From the NCBI RefSeq assembly GCF_033473495.1, contig NC_088936.1, positions 310,001-374,000 on the forward strand: a DNA stretch of 64,000 nt. Direction: 5' to 3'. Positions within the stretch are counted from its first letter, which is position 1. Each line of letters opens with the position of its first letter. This DNA is from Cercospora beticola. Its lineage: Eukaryota > Ascomycota > Dothideomycetes > Mycosphaerellales > Mycosphaerellaceae. Both the position numbers and the translations under genes were made by a program. Positions 22,687 to 34,000 of this stretch are shown piece by piece. The notes below the pieces were generated by a model that saw only the letters and a program-made list of their open reading frames with translations, searched no databases and had not been told where the DNA came from.

Positions 22687-23079
22687 CGCGGCTTTCGTGC
22701 ATTAAAGGATGGAGTCTGGCTTTGGCGACTGTGGTCGGCGACAAGCTTATTATATGTTGCCATGCTCATGCGGCGTTTGCTCTTCGCCTGACATGGCAGC
22801 CTTCGCAAGAGTGGAGTGAACACATTCCAACAGATCTTTCGACCCGAGTGCCTAATCCCGAGACTGTGGTAGAGCGGTATTCAAGTTCTCGAACCCTATC
22901 ACTTGCTTACTTTGAGATGAGTGGTTGGTCGACGTAGGCAGGCATCCAATGCAGACCGTGCCTCGAGCGTGCATCTCGTCACCGGTGAGTCCTTGCATGA
23001 TGAAAGAAACTTTGGCAAGGGGTCCGGACGTATGACTAAACAACTACCGCTCGTCTGTGTGATTTTGCCCATGCAATAC
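22687..23079. other. Intergenic region, F-box-like gene to chromate transporter
   Basis: About 390 bp holding the promoter of the minus-strand F-box-like gene and the 3' end of the chromate transporter. No RNA gene or repeat seen. Confidence 0.45.
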
Positions 23080-24573
23080 TCAAGCTCGTACGATGGCATA
23101 CCAAATGAGACCCATTACAGCACCGAGAAGGATGGCCAGCGGAGGCGACAGCTGAAAATGCATGCCACCGACAAAGGCCGTAGCCACAATCACGACCCAC
23201 CAGGGATCTCTGCTCAAGCTGCCACCATTTCGAACATCAGCATCCAGGTAGCCGATTTGGAACAAGCGATAGACGGCCGTGAATACAAGCCCGACAGCAG
23301 TGGCGTGAATGCCGCGTAGCGCGGATCGCACAGCTTGAATCTTGCGTATTGAGGACCAAACTGCCAGCTGACCAGTCACGAGCCAAATCCCAGGCGTGAA
23401 GATGCCGACAAAAGCGATGAAGGATCCGGCAAATGCAGGTAGGCCTTGGCCTTGGACGGCAAGAGCTCCAAGGTAGACCGCGAAGTTGAAGTTTGGACCT
23501 GGAAAAGCTTGAGTGATGGCAAGACCGAGCAGGAAATCTCGAGAGGAAACCCAACCTGGTGCAACAATGTAGTCGCGGAGAAGAGGAATGACCACGGGAC
23601 CGCCACCGAAGATGATCGTTCCAGCAAGGAAGAGATTCGAGAATAGATCGAAGCCTCTGTTGTCGCCGCTGTAAATACCACGGCAGACCATGACGGTGAT
23701 GAAGGAGGCGAAGAAAGCACCCACGATAGCCACTCCGATCTTCCAAGACCTGAGGAGTCGACTTTGTGGCTCGGATGGAGAATCAGTCTCGGCCAGAACA
23801 GGTTCATCCGGTCCTTTGGCGCCACTACGCTGGTGCACAGAAGAGGACGCTTGCGCAGCACTACCACTGGCAACACCAACATCCCTCATCTCCAAATCCT
23901 CACTTCCTCCGATCTCCTCCCTCTTCCTCCTCACGACCTTCCTCCAACCTCTCTGCAAGAACTTCAAATCCCACACCAACGTCGTCAACGCACCACCCAC
24001 CATCAAAACCGGAAAGAACCACAGCGCATTATACAACATCCCCGCTGTCGCCCCAAAAAAGACCAAAATCCTCGTCGTGGTATCGGTAATAGCCTTCTGA
24101 CTCAACTGCATCCCCGCCAACGCAACAATCCCCACAGTCGCACTATTCAATCCACTCAACAGAGCATACGCCGGCCCAGGAAGTTCATCTTCAATCTGTC
24201 CCACACCCAACCCCAACCCAAAAGCCGCAAACGCCATTGGCAAAGACCAAACCATGAGCGCAGCAACTCCAGTCCAGAATCCATAGTGCATAACATTAAT
24301 CGCATATAACATTTTCGTTGAAGCAGGTCCAGAAAGTGCTTGTGAAACGGCGAAAAGTTCGTTATATGCTGCATCATCGAGCCATTTGTATTTTGCCACG
24401 TACAAATCGCGAAATATTTGAAAATGTACTGTTGGGCCACCGAAAGCTGTGAGTCCGAGATGCCAATTGTGGGCGAGCATGTCGATGACGGGGATTTTCG
24501 AGATTCTGTCGCCGGATGGGAGTAAAGCCTTTCGGCCTTGCGCTACGAGAGTGCGCAGCTTTTGAAGCGTCAT
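23080..24573 (-). CDS. CHR-family chromate transporter, two-domain
   Basis: From the ATG at 24573 the frame encodes 497 aa; an in-frame upstream ATG at 24759 would add 62 poorly conserved residues, so I prefer the internal start. The two homologous halves of the long-chain CHR family are visible: FGGPTVHFQIFRDLYV with SQALSGPAS in the first, and FGGGPVVIPLLRDYIV with TQAFPGPNFN in the second. A cytoplasmic linker of about 75 residues, rich in charged and Ser/Ala residues, lies between them. Ten or more hydrophobic segments span the membrane. Bacterial and fungal members export chromate, probably coupled to ions, and confer chromate tolerance; sulfate is a possible physiological analogue. The protein sits in the plasma or an organelle membrane. 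No intron or lesion is visible. Confidence 0.9.
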   Translation of the reverse strand: MTLQKLRTLVAQGRKALLPSGDRISKIPVIDMLAHNWHLGLTAFGGPTVHFQIFRDLYVAKYKWLDDAAYNELFAVSQALSGPASTKMLYAINVMHYGFWTGVAALMVWSLPMAFAAFGLGLGVGQIEDELPGPAYALLSGLNSATVGIVALAGMQLSQKAITDTTTRILVFFGATAGMLYNALWFFPVLMVGGALTTLVWDLKFLQRGWRKVVRRKREEIGGSEDLEMRDVGVASGSAAQASSSVHQRSGAKGPDEPVLAETDSPSEPQSRLLRSWKIGVAIVGAFFASFITVMVCRGIYSGDNRGFDLFSNLFLAGTIIFGGGPVVIPLLRDYIVAPGWVSSRDFLLGLAITQAFPGPNFNFAVYLGALAVQGQGLPAFAGSFIAFVGIFTPGIWLVTGQLAVWSSIRKIQAVRSALRGIHATAVGLVFTAVYRLFQIGYLDADVRNGGSLSRDPWWVVIVATAFVGGMHFQLSPPLAILLGAVMGLIWYAIVRA

Positions 24574-25219
24574 GGCGAATTGTCGTTGTTTGGGATGGGT
24601 GTTGTATCCCGGAAGGAAAAGAATTGAAGTTGGTTTCCATCTTTCCAAGTACGAGGAATGTTCGCATTGTTGCCCAGACGCCAGGCGAGCTCGTGGACGC
24701 CACATTCGCTTGGCTCCAATCACGCCTTCGCAGTGACCCTTTGTTGCCTTTTCACCCACGTGGGTTTGAGTTGCAGGACAGCAAAATTGGTGGTCTGCGA
24801 GTCTGAGCAGAGAAGGTATCGTTGAACTTCAAAGTCACATTTGCATATGAGGTCTTCGGCGATTGGACTTTCCAGCACATTGGAGTTTCTCTGCTGTGTG
24901 TAGATCGAGCCGAATCCTTCTTAGGAAGGGCCCTGAACGCAAGAACAGTATCCATTCCATCCTCATGCTCGTCGCCCTGTGATGCTATTCTATCTGTACA
25001 TTATGTTTTCCCCTGTCGTAGTATTGTCCCGAACCAGTTCCAAACCCCACTCGCTTTCCCAAAATCACGCCTGTCGCTCGCATGCCGAGAATCAAAGAGA
25101 TCCTCAAAGATCCAAAACATCCAACTCCTTCACCATGCTTGCAAGACAGTATTTCCATTCTCATCTGACCCAATCCCATGCGTCATTCCGTTCCAATCTC
25201 TCATGACATTCATCCCACC
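24574..25219. other. Intergenic region upstream of chromate transporter
   Basis: About 645 bp with the promoter of the chromate transporter and the 3' flank of the long disordered-protein gene. No supported gene or RNA. Confidence 0.45.
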
Positions 25220-28200
25220 CTACCTCCTCCCCGAATAAGGATCCCATTCCATACCCGGATAACTTGCTCCCCTCATAATCATATCCACCTCATCTTCACT
25301 AACAGCAGGATCATCTCTTCGTCCACTATACCCACTTCCAGCCCTTCTCCTTCCTCCACGACCACCACCGCCACCGCCACCGCCATAATAATCCACGCCT
25401 CCTTCCTGCCCTCGCATGTACTGTCTCTGCTGCTGCTGTTGCATCGCAGCCGAGAGAGGCGGATGCGAGAAATTAGGTTTAGGCTGTTGTTGCGGAGGAG
25501 CATAATGCGGAGGGTCACCTCCTCCAGTGTTCTGAGAGTAGTATCGTCGCTGCTGCTGTTCCATAGAATTCGCTCTTCTTCTCCGCTGCTCATTTTCATG
25601 GTACTGCAGTTGCTGCTGTTGATGTCGCGGGAACCAACCTGATTGATTAGCAGATTCCGTTCGTTGTGCCTGGTACATGGGTGCCTGTGCGGGGTGCGAG
25701 TACTGTTGACCTTGCTGGAACACTTGCTGAGACATCCAGTTGCGCTGTTGTGGTGGAAGTTGTCGAGCATAGTGGCTGTTGTCGTACATTGGGGAAGTGG
25801 GCTGAGAGGGCATTCTTCGGTCGTAGTCATATCCTTGTTGCTGTCCATAAGTATCGCGGCCTTCGTAGTTGAAGCCGTTATGTGGTCGCTGTCCGACAGG
25901 GTATCTGCCTTCGCCACCTGCTGAGTAAAGCGGGCTCTGCGGCTGCTGATACTGGACTCTTTCATAGTCAGGTTCAGCATACTGATACTGCTGTTGCCCG
26001 TCATATGCCGCCCGAGCTTGAGCATCATTCCACGCAGCTTCGTTATATTGCACCGCACTTGCGCCTTCCGCTCCAGGCAAAGTAATCGCAAAGGGTGTCT
26101 GCTGGTCTCGATATTCCTTAGCCGGACTCCTTGCAACTTCTGTACCCATTGAAATGACCCTGCCGCGGGGGGAAACTCGCTGTTGCTGATCAGGACCGAA
26201 CTGTCCTTGTGTCTGAATCTGCAATGGTGGTGCGTTCCCATGCACCGGCGAGATTGTTGCAGAAGACATGCTTCCGAACGGCCTCTGCTGCACAGGCGAA
26301 ACGCTGGAGTCAACGCTGCCAAAAGGTCTCTGTCCTGTGGCAAAGAATTCAGATCTTCCGGAGACAGGCACACTGGGAACCGAACCAAACCTCCCATCTC
26401 TCGTTCCAGGAGCTGAACTTTGTTGATCATCAATCGCAGGTGGCGGCGAAGCAGCGTAGTCTCTCAAGGGAAGAGGATTCCCAGCCTGAGCAGCTGCACG
26501 CCTCTGCTCAGCAGCAACCTGCTGTCGATCTGTTCTTTGGAACTCCGGCATCGTGTAGCCTTGCTCTTCCGTCTCGTCGACATGCGTCTTCCTCGCACTT
26601 GGTCCGTACCAGCCATCCGCAGGTGGTGATAGAGAAGGAGCACCATCCACAATGTTGGTCGGCGACATCGTCTCCTCTCGTCCTTGATGCCCGCCGCCCC
26701 CGGTCATCGTTGTGTCCTGCCTGCCCGCCTTCCTCCTCGCCAAGATTCTCTGACTTCTCTCGCTCTGCTCAGCAAAAGCCGCCATCTCTCTCTTCCTGGT
26801 ATGCTCATACTCCGCATAACTCCCAACACCGCCCTTCACCGTGGCCGAATTACCTGGATGCCACTGAGACTGCAGCGGAGCTGGTCCGGCAGGAGCGAGC
26901 GGCGGTGCAGCCTTCGTCAACTTTCTTCCCTTCTCATCTCTTGTACGCGAACGCTCTCTTTCCGACTGATGCCGAGCATGACCAGGACGAGTCTCAACTG
27001 CGGCAGCTGTGCCAGCAGACGTGCTTGCTCTGCCAAGAAGAGACTTCAATCCAGAAAACCGCTTCTTCTTCTCTTTCTCCTTTGGTTCACCCTCGGCACC
27101 GAAAGAAGACAACTTGACCGCACTAGAGCTTGCACGCTGCGGCTTCTGCAAGGTCCTCTTTGCTCCACCGGAGATCTTCCTCACAGTATCCATGCGATCC
27201 ATCTCTTCACCTCCGGCTGTAACACCAGCATTAACATTATCCGAATTCTCCATGCTAGCCAAAGGCTTATTACCGCGGAACGCAGCCTTCCACGTTGCAG
27301 ACTTCTTCCTTCCATGCTGTTGCTGATTCGAAGCATGCCCGCTAGGAGGATACTCCCCTTTCGGCGTCGTGACCACATTGTCGCCCCAAGCGTGAACATC
27401 CTCCAACCCGTGATCATCAGATATCACATCCCTCCCAGGTATACGGGCTCCAGCACTCATCGGTTGCTGAGAACCGTCAGGAAAATACCCAGTATCAGGC
27501 TGTCGGAACAGCGGATGCGGCTGAAAGGGCGCCGTACCAGCCGGAGGACCACTCAGAGCGCTCAGATCCTCCGTAATGAAAGGCGGCGTGTCGTTCTCCT
27601 TTTCGGCGTTGTTCGCGTTCGCAATGGCAGCAGGAGCAGCAGGCGCAGCATCCAAACTCTTCGTTGAAGCCGAAGCAGCATTTCGTGTATCGATTTCCTC
27701 TTGCACAAAGCCGCCTTCGTCTCTGGGCAAAGTCATGTACGACATAGGTCGTTCACCCATGTCTGGTCGCTGCGCGTACAGTCGTTGAGAAAAGCGTTTC
27801 TGGAAGTCAGTCGTGCCGAGGCTGGGTTGTCGGACGCCAGGCATGAGGCCTGCGGAGGATGGGGAAGTGGGCGAAGTGGTGTTTGTTGTCGGACCAGCAG
27901 GGATAGCTTGAGAAGTCATGGGCTCTTCAATCACTAGGGGTGGGGGTTGTTGTGCTTGCTGTGGTCCTTCGGGCGCGGCGCGCACAGTTTCGAAGGAAGA
28001 CGGCATGTTCCTTTCGTCGTTCGGAGAGGACTGCCCGGTAGCTGCTCTTTTGTCCTGCTCAGCGGCCGCAGGCTGTAATCCAGTATTCGTCCGGGACGTG
28101 GTGGGCCGTACGTTCTCGCCCTCTCCGAAACTGCTTACGCTGGATCTCCTGTCATCGGCAGCACCTTCCTCAGCCGAGACTTCACTTCTCGCATCTTCCC

Positions 28201-30661
28201 ACTTATCTCCCGCGCCGTCCTGTCCCCCACTCATGGGCCTAGCAGACGCCGCTCCCGGGTTCTGTTCAGACGGCAGCACATAAGGGTTATGCTGCGCTTC
28301 CACAAGCTGCGGCTTCTGTAACTTCTCCTTCCTCGCAGTCGCAGAAGCGATGATCGAAGCAAAGGTTCCTCCAGTTGGCCTCTCGCGTGGACTCGTCTCG
28401 CCAGACTCGACGTTGCGACCACTGTCTCCGCTCCTGACCCGCTCCAACCTCCTGACTTCCCTCTCTTGCTCCGCGATCTCCCTCTCCCATCTGGACGATC
28501 CACTTCTCTTCGCAGTCAGCGTAGCCTCCTCTTCTGCGCTCTCGTCGCCACCCTGCACCACCACAGCCTCCACAGGTCTCATGGTCATTGGTTCCGCCGT
28601 CACGACCTCCACATCCGACAATCCTGAGGTTTGACTTTCGTTCCCGCTCAACATTGGACTCGCATTCGACCCTTCATTCGTTGGCACCGTAGTCAGAAAT
28701 GACTGTTTCACTGGCGAAACCCCCTCTGAAGCTGCTCGACGATGCATCTGCGAAGGTAAAGTCGAGATATCCGAGACTTTGCGTTGACCCTGCATCGGGC
28801 GCTTGGTGGGAGAACTTCTCGCAGAAGCAGAAGCAGAAGCATCGCCTTTGAGCGGGAGAGGCACGACCTCCGCCATTTTCTCTCCCACCTCCTCTTGACT
28901 TGGCACAGTCTCCAAAGGCTCTCCAGTCATGACACCAGTAGTAGCGAATGCGCCTCCATCCATACCCCCCCTCGTCGTCACCGAAGAAGAGTCACCGGCA
29001 TACCTCTCTTCCAGGCCTTTCTTCCAGTTCGCTTCTTCACTGACGCTACCGAAAGCACTGTTGTTCCCAACACTGCTTCTCTTTCTTCTCTGCCTCTCCA
29101 CGTCAATACTACTTCCACGTCGCATTTGTTCCGCGTCAGCGAAAGTCGCTGCAGTAGGCGCCGGACTTGGCAAAACACCCAACCGCTCCTGCTCTTGCGG
29201 CGAAATCTTTCCCTTCGCATCCGGCGTTTTGGGAGTCGGGAGTTTCGCGCCCGGTTCATTCCACGCTTCGATCCTTTGCGGCGAGCCGGGGAGACTCCCG
29301 TGAGGTGGAAGAGAGCCTGAGGGATCAGCAGTCCCAGCAGACTTCGTAGGGTCCACAGCAACATCGCTGAAATCCATAAGAGCGGATTGCGGACGTGCAG
29401 TGGAGCCAGTGGCCGCGTCTTCCACCTGTCCCTTTTCGGCTCCAACATCATCCGCAGAAGACGACGTTTCATCGGCACCTCCCTTCCAGAATACCAAACT
29501 CTGCGGACGACTCCTGCTACGACTCCAGCTCCTTGCCGTCCGCTCCTTCAAACGCTCGAAGACTCCACTCAAAGGCCTCGGCTTCGCAGCAGCACCTTGG
29601 GTCCATCCACGACTAGGTTCCCGGCTTGACGAAGATCCGTTGGTCGGAGTGGCACTGCCCTCCCGTCTTGCACTACTCCTCAGCGCCAGAAGTCCAGATG
29701 TCGAAGTCCTGCGCGCAGCGTCTGGTCGGTTAGCAGTTGCGGATGGAGATCGTTTAGCCGTGGAAGGCAAATCCGGTGTACTGAGGGGAATCGTGTTGGG
29801 GTCTGCTGTGTAGCTTCTCTTGTGTTCAGGGTTCACGCTGGCAGGGCCCATAGTGGAGGACCGTTTTGGGACGTTGGGAGCCATAGTGAGAGCGGATGCA
29901 AGATCGATAGAGTCCGATGAAGAAGTATGCTGATGCCCTGGGACTGGAGAGTCACTGGACGTCGGAAGAGCTGCAGATGGTATATGCGTGCTTGCAGTCA
30001 AAGTGGAAGGACCAGAAATTGACACTGGAGATGCAGTTGTGACATCCTCGAGAACAGGCCCAGCTTCTTGTAATTCCTTGACAGCTTCGCTCCTGGTCTC
30101 TGCTTCACTGATTTGTTCTGCTAGAGCTGCAATCGTGGTCGTTGGTGCTTCTGGTTCAGCTCTCTCGCGCTCGTCTTCGCGCTCGTCCTCAACCTGCAAG
30201 TGCGCCGCACCTGGAGGAGCCTGGCCCTTCGAGATCGCACTCCCGTGTAGAGCAGAATCAGGATCAGCCGCAAGCACGTCTCCCGAGTTCGTCAAACGAG
30301 CCCACGACCCAGAAACCCCCCCTTCATCGTGCACATCGCCTTCTAAAGCTGTCTTCTCATCCTTGTCAAGTGCCGCAGGAGCTGGAGCTACAGTACTATT
30401 CGGCAATTCATCGGCAGCGCCCGGGACTTTCGGGCGATTGTCTGGTACAGGAAAGGGCGAATCGTTGGGCTGTTCAACAGTATTCGCAGCAGCCGGAGCA
30501 GCAGTGGACAAGCGGCGGTTCTCTTGGCTGCCAGACCCAATACGATTCCGCGACTTGGAAGGTGACGCGGGAGACGAAACAGATCTCAACTTTGCAAGAA
30601 CCGAAGATGAGGCTCGATTGTACTGGGGTCGAGAGGCACCAGCCAGGGGCGGAGTAGAGTC
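25220..30661 (-). CDS. Very long disordered Ser/Pro/Gln-rich protein, 5' exon unresolved
   Basis: The main exon is open from 30661 to the stop at 25220, about 1813 codons. It has no early ATG in frame and is preceded directly by GTTTAG at 30667-30662, so translation must start in an upstream exon that I could not fix. The protein is almost wholly low-complexity: Ser/Pro/Thr-rich for the first 1100 residues, a basic patch (KKKRFSGLKSLLGRAS) near 1190, a charged helix (EYEHTRKREMAAFAEQSERS) near 1270 and a Gln/Tyr-rich C-terminus with a short glycine run. It ends in a short ordered-looking motif, SYPGMEWDPYSGRR. No enzymatic domain is recognised. Such proteins are often scaffolds or RNA-binding condensate formers, but that is inference. 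Confidence 0.75.
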   Translation of the reverse strand, partial: DSTPPLAGASRPQYNRASSSVLAKLRSVSSPASPSKSRNRIGSGSQENRRLSTAAPAAANTVEQPNDSPFPVPDNRPKVPGAADELPNSTVAPAPAALDKDEKTALEGDVHDEGGVSGSWARLTNSGDVLAADPDSALHGSAISKGQAPPGAAHLQVEDEREDERERAEPEAPTTTIAALAEQISEAETRSEAVKELQEAGPVLEDVTTASPVSISGPSTLTASTHIPSAALPTSSDSPVPGHQHTSSSDSIDLASALTMAPNVPKRSSTMGPASVNPEHKRSYTADPNTIPLSTPDLPSTAKRSPSATANRPDAARRTSTSGLLALRSSARREGSATPTNGSSSSREPSRGWTQGAAAKPRPLSGVFERLKERTARSWSRSRSRPQSLVFWKGGADETSSSADDVGAEKGQVEDAATGSTARPQSALMDFSDVAVDPTKSAGTADPSGSLPPHGSLPGSPQRIEAWNEPGAKLPTPKTPDAKGKISPQEQERLGVLPSPAPTAATFADAEQMRRGSSIDVERQRRKRSSVGNNSAFGSVSEEANWKKGLEERYAGDSSSVTTRGGMDGGAFATTGVMTGEPLETVPSQEEVGEKMAEVVPLPLKGDASASASARSSPTKRPMQGQRKVSDISTLPSQMHRRAASEGVSPVKQSFLTTVPTNEGSNASPMLSGNESQTSGLSDVEVVTAEPMTMRPVEAVVVQGGDESAEEEATLTAKRSGSSRWEREIAEQEREVRRLERVRSGDSGRNVESGETSPRERPTGGTFASIIASATARKEKLQKPQLVEAQHNPYVLPSEQNPGAASARPMSGGQDGAGDKWEDARSEVSAEEGAADDRRSSVSSFGEGENVRPTTSRTNTGLQPAAAEQDKRAATGQSSPNDERNMPSSFETVRAAPEGPQQAQQPPPLVIEEPMTSQAIPAGPTTNTTSPTSPSSAGLMPGVRQPSLGTTDFQKRFSQRLYAQRPDMGERPMSYMTLPRDEGGFVQEEIDTRNAASASTKSLDAAPAAPAAIANANNAEKENDTPPFITEDLSALSGPPAGTAPFQPHPLFRQPDTGYFPDGSQQPMSAGARIPGRDVISDDHGLEDVHAWGDNVVTTPKGEYPPSGHASNQQQHGRKKSATWKAAFRGNKPLASMENSDNVNAGVTAGGEEMDRMDTVRKISGGAKRTLQKPQRASSSAVKLSSFGAEGEPKEKEKKKRFSGLKSLLGRASTSAGTAAAVETRPGHARHQSERERSRTRDEKGRKLTKAAPPLAPAGPAPLQSQWHPGNSATVKGGVGSYAEYEHTRKREMAAFAEQSERSQRILARRKAGRQDTTMTGGGGHQGREETMSPTNIVDGAPSLSPPADGWYGPSARKTHVDETEEQGYTMPEFQRTDRQQVAAEQRRAAAQAGNPLPLRDYAASPPPAIDDQQSSAPGTRDGRFGSVPSVPVSGRSEFFATGQRPFGSVDSSVSPVQQRPFGSMSSATISPVHGNAPPLQIQTQGQFGPDQQQRVSPRGRVISMGTEVARSPAKEYRDQQTPFAITLPGAEGASAVQYNEAAWNDAQARAAYDGQQQYQYAEPDYERVQYQQPQSPLYSAGGEGRYPVGQRPHNGFNYEGRDTYGQQQGYDYDRRMPSQPTSPMYDNSHYARQLPPQQRNWMSQQVFQQGQQYSHPAQAPMYQAQRTESANQSGWFPRHQQQQLQYHENEQRRRRANSMEQQQRRYYSQNTGGGDPPHYAPPQQQPKPNFSHPPLSAAMQQQQQRQYMRGQEGGVDYYGGGGGGGGRGGRRRAGSGYSGRRDDPAVSEDEVDMIMRGASYPGMEWDPYSGRR

Positions 30662-31089
30662 CTAAACGCGCACTTACCGTAAGCTGACATGCGCGCACAT
30701 TTGCGGGGATGGTGATGATATGCTGGGGAAAGAGGAGAGGAGGTGATTGGAATGTGGGGATGAAGTGGGTCCACCGAACGACATTAGAGATGCTTCTTGA
30801 TAACGATAATACAAAACAGAGAAGAAATCGTGCAGTAACATATCATAGCAACTGTCATGGTCTTGCAAGCCCTTCTCTCTCTCTTCTGCTTCGGGGTATC
30901 TCGTAGCCAAAAACGTATAATGGTGGCAACCGTCGTGTGCTTGAAGAAGCTCCACGCCCAGTTACTTCATGCCTGGAGCGCGCGAGGTCTCAGCGACAGA
31001 TTGACCAGAGTGAAAACGGCGCTGTGTTGTGCTTGTTGTGCTTGCAGTGCTTGTGGTGATGATGTGTGGAAAGGGTATACAGAAATGAA
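30662..31089. other. Region with unresolved first exon and 3' flank
   Basis: About 430 bp. On the minus strand it should hold the first exon, leader and promoter of the gene ending at 25220. Candidate ATGs exist, for example the one opening MSFGG near 30782 and MSAYG near 30690, but no donor gives a convincing in-frame join. It also holds the 3' flank of the neighbouring gene. Confidence 0.45.
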
Positions 31090-34000
31090 TCATACCTCCT
31101 TGCCACGTACGCTTCCACCAAACCTCGATTTGCCTTTCGCCAATAGACCTTTGGCACCAGCGCCGGCTTTGCTGCCGAAGACTCCGGCGTTCTTCATGAA
31201 TTCTTTGCCCTTCTGCTGCACACGGTCAAGGTCGACGCCGCCACTTCCACCAGCATTGTCACTGTTGGATAGCCCACTAGGTCCACCTCCCGTCGATGCG
31301 GTGCGGCCTGAACCCTCGGCTTGGCCTCCGGATGCGAAACGATTCTTCAGGTTAGACAAATTCATGCTAGGCGCGGCGGCGCGGTGGCCTCGCTTCCACG
31401 AATTGGTGTTGCTAGCAGAAACGCTTGGCTCCAACGGTGGGGGTTTGCCTTGCTCGGCTGTCTGCTGTACATCAGGATGGCGCGCTGTCATGCTCTGTAG
31501 CCAGTCTCCCAGTCCAGTATTCATATCAGCAAACACTTGACGGGTGCTATTGTAAGTCTTGATACGCTCATCAGCGTCTTTGATCTGCAGTATGTTCCGG
31601 AAGGCCGGAATTTGACCCTGGAATTGTGCGGAGCTCTGTTGTTGAGGCGACGCCGTGGATGGCGCTGCGTTAGTCGTGTCCTGAGTCGACTCGGCATAGT
31701 ATGAAGGGATCCGCGGGCTTCTGTCCGATACAGGCGAGGGCTGCCCTTCATGGAGCGACTGGCCGCTCTCAGCAGTGGTTTGTGGAATGTTGAGAGTGTC
31801 CTGTGTCTTTGCGACAGGTGACACAGGGCCCTTCACGCGCTGTGAGAGAGATCGCACTATTTCTCCTTCTGCTGCTGCCGCCTCGGGTCTCCCCACATCA
31901 GGCACCGAGAGAGGTCCGCCGATCGTTCCTGTCAGCTCAGGCAGTCTCTGCTCGACGGCCGGAGTGTCTGGAGTGATTGGTGTTTCTCCTGGATTCATAA
32001 TATGCAACTGCTTGCTCCTGGGTCTTTCGTAGGCTGCTTCGGGCTTGATTTCGGGACTCTTGGGCTCTTCCTTGACCGGCTCGCTCATCTCCCAGCTGAA
32101 TCGGGTGTTGAGCAGGCCTGGTCTGGTCGAGTCTGTCTTTGGGGTGGAAGTCGAAGCTGCCGCAACAGCTGCTGCACCTACACCTACTGCAGCGGCAGTC
32201 GCAGCGGCGGCCGGCAATGCAGATTCGCCATGTTCGACTCGTCTCTCATTGTCAGGCGCATTCAATGCGTCTTGCGTGCGCACATTGTTGTCCGCGGAGC
32301 TGTCCAAACTTCGCACTATTTCGGCGCGAATGCGGTCATCGTCTGCGGAGTCACTGGAGGTGCGTCGGAGAGGTTGACTGGCGCTAGGTTGCTGAGGTGC
32401 GTTGTGCTCGGGACTAGGCTCCCGACTCCTGACACGAAGTGGAGCGACTGTATTGAAATACTCAGTACCTAGGTTGCCGTTCCCTGCGGCAGGCTGCGGT
32501 GTGTCCTTAGCAAGAGGTGTAGGGGCAGCCGAGGAAGAAACAGAAGTCGGCGCATCAGTGCTGTCGGTTTCCTGTCGCAGCAACGGTGGTGCGGGAAGGA
32601 CTTCTCCATGCATACGTTTGGGCATTGCTTCTGACTGGTCAACCGGCGCAGGTGCCTCCTTGGACGCAAAATCACGTGTCTGATGGCCCACCCCATATTG
32701 ACTCATGAAAGCCGCTCCAAGCTGGTCGCCAACTTCCTTGGTGGCATCGATCGGAGACTTCGTGGCCGGGCCTTGTAATTGGTGTTTCTGAGTTGTTGGA
32801 GTCAGATCGATCGGCTCATCAGGTGATGGAATATTGCGAGTTGCAACTGCTGGTGGGGTCTCAACCGCTGGCGTAGGTGCTTCACTGTTAATCCAGCCTC
32901 CAGGCAAGTCCGGCTTGAAGCTCTCTTCTCTCCCAATTTCAGGTCTCGGAGGAGCTGGGCCTTGTCCAAGTCCGCTTTGGCCAGTACCTGCGCGTCTCGG
33001 TTTCGGCTTTGCATCGTCGGTGAATGTGGACCAACCAGACTTGCTTGAGCCAATGCTGGCATTTGAGCCGCGACGAGTTTCGTGGATTTCTTGGTACTTA
33101 TCGGCAATCTCACGCACCCTTCCTTTAGCAGGGCTGTCAGACCGGGAAGGAGTGCCAGTTCTCACAGGACTTGTAGCGGGAGGCATATCATGGGTGCGAA
33201 GGAACAGATCGCGACTGTCTCTGCTTTCCTTCGCCGCCTCAGCTAGTTCAGGCGAGCTGGGATCCTTGTCGGGAGATGAGTTGATGGTGTTGGCGAGGTC
33301 GGCTTCACGAATGCTGTAGTCGGTGTTACTTCGCCCCCTTCCAGCAATTGGAATCGCAGAAGTGGGTTGATTGCTCGCCGGCGTTTCAACAGGGTGGAGA
33401 TCAGGTTTCACAACTTCGGCACCCTGATCCGCCACATCTGGATCATCGGCACCGATGACGCCTGACAGAGGTGTGCTGAGTCTGCGAGATTCAACGGTCT
33501 CCACTGCAGGTGTGCGAGCTGGAGATGTTCCAGATGATGGAGGATCCAAACTACGTCGATAGCCAGGCTCAAAAGTTGCCGGAACACGCTCACCACTTGC
33601 ACTTCTATCTGCAGGAGGTTGTCGCCCTACTCGTTCCACCAAATCGGAGCCAGGCCTTGAAGCAGTCGGCGTCGTCGTAGACTCTTCCGCAATAGTAGGC
33701 GTTACTCCATCCCGCTGTCTTTGACTGAACGCTGCAGTGGCGGCTGAAGGTACACGACTCATGATGGGGCTAATGCCTGCAGTGGAAGAAGTATCACTGC
33801 GCCCAACGCCGGTGCTTGGCGTAGACCCTGAGTTGTCGCGCGAAAGGGACGCGTCGTTCTGGTCGAAGGCTTGGTGCACCGCCGAGCGGAAGCCAACAGA
33901 TGGAGTGTGTTGGAGTCCATCGTCTCCGTGTTGCTCAGCTGCAGCGTTGGCTCGGGAGATGGCTGAAGGTGGATGAGTGGTGGTCGGTGTTGGCTGAATG

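Noticed and set aside
26209..27667. Plus-strand frames of 302 and 327 codons
   Set aside because: Antisense to the 1813-codon gene, whose repeated Gln/Ser/Pro codons keep the other strand open.
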